A stretch of 40,209 nt of DNA from Candidatus Zhuqueibacterota bacterium. Lineage in GTDB: Bacteria; Zhuqueibacterota; Zhuqueibacteria; Oceanimicrobiales; Oceanimicrobiaceae. This document shows positions 37,456 to 40,209 of the stretch, one piece after another. The notes below the pieces were generated by a model. It made no database searches, was not told where the DNA came from, and saw only the letters and a list, made by a program, of their open reading frames with translations. The stretch is taken from assembly GCA_029261995.1 (NCBI GenBank), contig JAJDAF010000031.1, forward strand, positions 1 to 40,209, given 5' to 3'. The position numbers and the translations under genes were made by a program. The first letter of the stretch is position 1. Each line of letters opens with the position of its first letter.

Positions 37456-37690
37456 TATGCGAAAAGACATTCCGGTTCGCCAGAAAATTAATGCAGCGCA
37501 TCCCAAAATGAGCCAGGGCCACCCGAAATTGGGGCAGGGCACCCTGAAGTGGCTCAGAGCCACCCAGGAATCAACCAGCGTCTGCCAAAAATGGTAAAGC
37601 GGCGCCTAGAAATCGTATAGCGGCGGTTAAAAATGAGTCAGCGGCGTTTTGAAATCGCGTGGCGGCAGTCAAAAATGAAATAGTGGCATC
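37456..37690. repeat. Degenerate 21-bp tandem repeat array
   Basis: About eleven units of 20-21 bp follow each other without gaps; the five last full ones begin at 37580, 37601, 37622, 37643 and 37664. The shared pattern is GGC, a variable stretch, then a short A run with AAAATG or GAAATC at fixed offset (about base 9-13), variable sequence and AGC. Units with AAAAATG and with GAAATC alternate in the right half. The period equals two turns of B-DNA, so the A runs lie on one face. The plus-strand frame with seven codons per unit contains several stops, so it is probably non-coding. Confidence 0.7.
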
Positions 37691-37779
37691 ATGCTACAAA
37701 TGTTACGGAGATAGAACCTGCATAGAAGTAAATTTAGATGGATGGTGCTTGCGCTAGTGTGATGATTTTCAAATGAGCG

Positions 37780-37845
37780 AACTCTGACAGGGTTTGATGT
37801 TAACCGTTTTAGACATAATAAAGGCGTCGAAACCCTGTCAGAGTT
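37780..37845. repeat. 16-bp inverted repeat with 34-bp spacer
   Basis: AACTCTGACAGGGTTT (37780-37795) and AAACCCTGTCAGAGTT (37830-37845) are perfect reverse complements. They enclose 34 nt of AT-rich sequence. The element lies about 100 nt upstream of the DUF3224 gene. It resembles small palindromic intergenic elements (REP/MITE-like) and could form a long hairpin or be an operator. No target-site duplication was recognised. Confidence 0.75.
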
Positions 37846-37943
37846 TTGTTCGGGAAATTAGAAATCGTGACACTGTGAGCATGCTCCTAATGAGCTTGAA
37901 TACAACTGTAAGCCCTCAAGATAATGATAAACAGGAGGTGATG

Positions 37944-38330
37944 ATGGTTGTCACTGGAGAATTCGAAGTTCAATTTTCGCCGCAAACGGAAGATGAAATC
38001 AATGTCGGCCGAATGTTAATCAGCAAAACCTATCGCGGGGGTCTCGATGGCTCGGGACAAGGGCAGATGTTGAGCAAACTTACTGCAATTGCAGGCTCAG
38101 CGGGTTACGTTGCGATTGAGGAATTTAACGGAAGTATTCAAGGAAAAAAAGGTTCGTTTACACTGCAACATACGGGACTCATGAATCGCGGCACACCATC
38201 CTTAGAGGTCATTGTTGTTCCTGACTCCGGAACCGGAGAATTAGAAGGTATATCTGGAACAATGCAAATAACTGTAGCAGAAGGCAAGCACTCATACGAG
38301 TTTGAATACACTATCAACCAAGAAAAATAG
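37944..38330 (+). CDS. DUF3224-family protein
   Basis: A 128-residue protein of the DUF3224 family, a small beta-barrel fold of unknown function. Diagnostic stretches are GEFEVQFSPQTEDE, TYRGGLDGSGQGQML, GYVAIEEFNGSIQGKKGSF and GELEGISGTMQI. The frame is open back to 37794, through the inverted repeat, but family homology starts at MVVTGEFEV. The ATG at 37944 has AGGAGG 5 nt upstream, so I place the start there. It is cytoplasmic. Family members are often single genes, as here. Confidence 0.85.
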   Translation: MVVTGEFEVQFSPQTEDEINVGRMLISKTYRGGLDGSGQGQMLSKLTAIAGSAGYVAIEEFNGSIQGKKGSFTLQHTGLMNRGTPSLEVIVVPDSGTGELEGISGTMQITVAEGKHSYEFEYTINQEK

Positions 38331-38434
38331 CATAACCAAGCAGACTAGCGGAAAACCTATGCGTTGTTTCGGTTTCTGTTAATTGCGGCGTTATCTGCCT
38401 CCTTTTGACATGAATCAATAATGTACCCTGCAAA

Positions 38435-40000
38435 ATGAAAGACAATACTTTCCAATATGGCGAAGACACCTTGACCCCTCGTCTCGCCCTGGATATCGCA
38501 GCAGGCCCCTGCGCCGGGGTTGTCACTCCTGAGGTAGCCGGAGCCGTGCGCCTCAGCTGCGAGGCCGTGGAAACCATCGTATCCCGTGGCGACATCACTT
38601 ACGGCGTGAACACCGGCTTTGGCCCCCTGTGCACCACCATCATTTCTGAAAATGAAACCCGGCAGCTGCAGGTCAACATCCTGAAAAGCCATAGCGTCGG
38701 TATGGGCGAGCCGATCCCGGATGAAGTGGCGCAACTGATGCTGGTGCTTAAGATGCACGCACTCAGCCAAGGTTACTCCGGAGTGGCGCTTGAGACGCTT
38801 GAGCGCATTCAATGGCACATCGAGACGGGCACAACACCGCTGGTGCCGTCGCAGGGTTCTGTCGGTGCTTCAGGGGATTTGGCTCCGCTGGCGCACTTGT
38901 TTTTGCCGCTCATCGGCCTGGGCCAGGTGCGATACAAAGGCGAATTGGTCGAGACAGCCCACGTGTTTCAGAAGGAGGGACTTGAGCCGCTGGATTTGGG
39001 CCCGAAGGAGGGTCTCGCCCTGATCAATGGCACCCAATTCATCGCGGCATTCGCGGTGAAGGCGGTTGAGCGGCTGCACAATTGTCTCGAAACAGCGGAC
39101 ATTATCGGCGCCATGAGCCTGGAAGGCATTCTGGGTTCAGGCAGGCCATTCGAACAAAAACTGCACGAGATTCGACCCTATCCCGGCAGCCGGCACGTCG
39201 CCTTTCGTTTGCGACAACTCCTGGCTGACTCCGAAATGGTTGCCTCGCATACGGACTGCGGACGAGTGCAGGACCCCTACTCCATTCGCTGCATGCCGCA
39301 GGTGCACGGCGCTTCGCGTAATGCCTGGCTGCACCTGAAGCAGCAACTTGCCATTGAGTTGAATTCCGTGACCGACAATCCCATTATTCTGGATGCGGAC
39401 AACAGCATCAGCGGCGGCAATTTTCACGGCCAGCTTCTGGCTTTGCCGCTGGACTACACCACTCTGGCTGCAAGCGAAATCGGCAATATTTCTGACCGGC
39501 GCACCTACCTGCTACTGGAAGGCGGCGTTCACGGCCTGCCGAAACTGCTCATGCGAAACACCGGGATTAATTCGGGGTTCATGCTGCCGCAGTACACCTC
39601 CGCCGCGCTGGTGTCGGAGAACAAGAGTCTCTGTTTTCCGCCAAGCGCGGACAGCGTGCCAACTTCTCTGGGCCAGGAAGACCACGTCAGCATGGGAGCC
39701 ATCAGTGGCCGGCGCGTCAACCAGGTTGTGGACAATCTGGAGAAAATTCTCGCGGTCGAGTTGGTGTGCGCCGCCCAGGCGTTCGACTACCGGCGTCCGC
39801 TGAAGTCAGGCAAGGTTCTGGAGAATTGCCACGCTCTGGTTCGCGAGCGCATCGACCACGCCGAAGAGGACCGCGTTTTCGCCAATGACCTGGAAGCCGC
39901 GCGCCGGATGATCGCCCAAAAGGAGTTGGTGGTCGCGGCAGATGAAGCAGCTGCAACTGCGGGGATTGATCTCGGCGGCAGCAGCGACTTTGTTCTGTAG
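38435..40000 (+). CDS. hutH: Histidine ammonia-lyase
   Basis: A 521-residue aromatic amino-acid ammonia-lyase that makes urocanate from histidine. The Ala-Ser-Gly triad that forms the MIO cofactor is at about residues 145-147 (GSVGASGDLAPLAHL). N-terminal YGVNTGFGPL and SHSVGMGEP (the SH pair points to histidine over phenylalanine or tyrosine), and the later NSVTDNPII and FSP-like regions, are normal. No hutU or hutI is seen inside the window; they may lie downstream or elsewhere. No strong ribosome binding site is visible before the ATG. An alternative, less likely reading is a tyrosine or phenylalanine ammonia-lyase. Confidence 0.93.
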   Translation: MKDNTFQYGEDTLTPRLALDIAAGPCAGVVTPEVAGAVRLSCEAVETIVSRGDITYGVNTGFGPLCTTIISENETRQLQVNILKSHSVGMGEPIPDEVAQLMLVLKMHALSQGYSGVALETLERIQWHIETGTTPLVPSQGSVGASGDLAPLAHLFLPLIGLGQVRYKGELVETAHVFQKEGLEPLDLGPKEGLALINGTQFIAAFAVKAVERLHNCLETADIIGAMSLEGILGSGRPFEQKLHEIRPYPGSRHVAFRLRQLLADSEMVASHTDCGRVQDPYSIRCMPQVHGASRNAWLHLKQQLAIELNSVTDNPIILDADNSISGGNFHGQLLALPLDYTTLAASEIGNISDRRTYLLLEGGVHGLPKLLMRNTGINSGFMLPQYTSAALVSENKSLCFPPSADSVPTSLGQEDHVSMGAISGRRVNQVVDNLEKILAVELVCAAQAFDYRRPLKSGKVLENCHALVRERIDHAEEDRVFANDLEAARRMIAQKELVVAADEAAATAGIDLGGSSDFVL

Positions 40001-40209
40001 ACAGGGCAGTTGCATGAGTCAGACCAGCCGATCGTCCGATAGCCAAATTCCCCATTGATCCACCTGACCAGGATGTCCCCCAAAATTTGCTTGGACACCA
40101 CAATATAATCAATTAATAATTTAGGAGTTACGTATTACAGAATTCGTGTAAATTGCTTGCAAAAAAGGCTCCAACCTTATACATTAATTTTATCAGGATT
40201 AACTTTTCA

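Noticed and set aside
37267-37563. Minus-strand 98-codon frame with heptad-like repeats (ALSHFRV, PCPNFGW and so on)
   Set aside because: The heptapeptide pattern is just the 21-bp DNA repeat read in frame. The frame also crosses the toxin end, and other units of the array contain stops.
40140-40209. Possible promoter at the window end (TTGCAA, then TATACA)
   Set aside because: The spacing is 15 nt, the gene it would serve lies outside the window, and sigma-factor preference of this lineage is unknown.

Overview
The window (about 40.2 kb, roughly 55% GC judged by eye) looks like a chromosomal segment of a Gram-negative (diderm) bacterium of the FCB group, most likely outside well-studied Bacteroidota (a Calditrichota/KSB1/Ignavibacteria-like lineage). 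The basis is a Bacteroidota-type LptD, a C-terminal type IX secretion (Por) sorting domain, a large two-component propeller (Y_Y_Y) histidine kinase, a secreted sortilin-like BNR protein, and the order M23 peptidase - bactofilin - atpZ - atpI - atpB and onward. The lineage call is inference; no rRNA or tRNA gene was seen.

Layout. 0.1-3.8 kb (+): NCS2 xanthine/uracil-type permease, SnoaL-like lipoprotein, exported creatininase-family amidohydrolase and a Cys-rich orphan. 4.0-7.1 kb (+): propeller histidine kinase. 7.1-9.7 kb (-): parA-parB, a methyltransferase and a small Lys-rich protein, with a parS-like element just upstream of parA. 9.8-14.1 kb (-): a T9SS-sorted secreted protein split by a frameshift at a G8 tract, then lptD. 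14.3-18.2 kb (-): a pseudokinase, a MEST-like alpha/beta hydrolase, a NarL-type response regulator and a proteasome/HslV-like Ntn-hydrolase. 18.6-22.8 kb (+): glyoxylate shunt pair aceB-aceA, with a long ICL2-type isocitrate lyase. 23.1-24.3 kb (+): a Cys/Met-metabolism PLP enzyme. 24.7-33.3 kb (+): M23 peptidase, bactofilin and a complete F1Fo ATP synthase operon (atpZ-I-B-E-F-H-A-G-D-C), closed by a perfect 12-bp hairpin. 33.4-36.6 kb (-): sortilin/BNR-repeat protein. 36.9-38.3 kb (+): a decayed RelE/ParE-type toxin-antitoxin locus, a degenerate 21-bp tandem repeat array, a 16-bp inverted repeat and a DUF3224 protein. 38.4-40.0 kb (+): histidine ammonia-lyase.

What works together. The ATP synthase block is a self-contained, translationally coupled unit in which several start codons are TTG or GTG. 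aceB-aceA forms a C2-assimilation module whose isocitrate lyase carries the extra C-terminal domain seen in ICL2. M23 peptidase plus bactofilin fits a cell-wall-shaping pair. ParAB drives chromosome segregation. The accessory part, 36.7-37.9 kb, holds the strangest non-coding structure.

Most notable observations: (1) the G8 tract that switches a secreted protein in or out of frame with its sorting domain; (2) the 21-bp phased repeat array next to a toxin gene killed by two in-frame stops; (3) the Ntn-hydrolase whose residues after Met removal place Ser1/Asp17/Lys33 exactly as in HslV and proteasome beta subunits; (4) the near-parS element with two half-sites one helical turn apart. I did not find a clear-cut new defence or mobile system.
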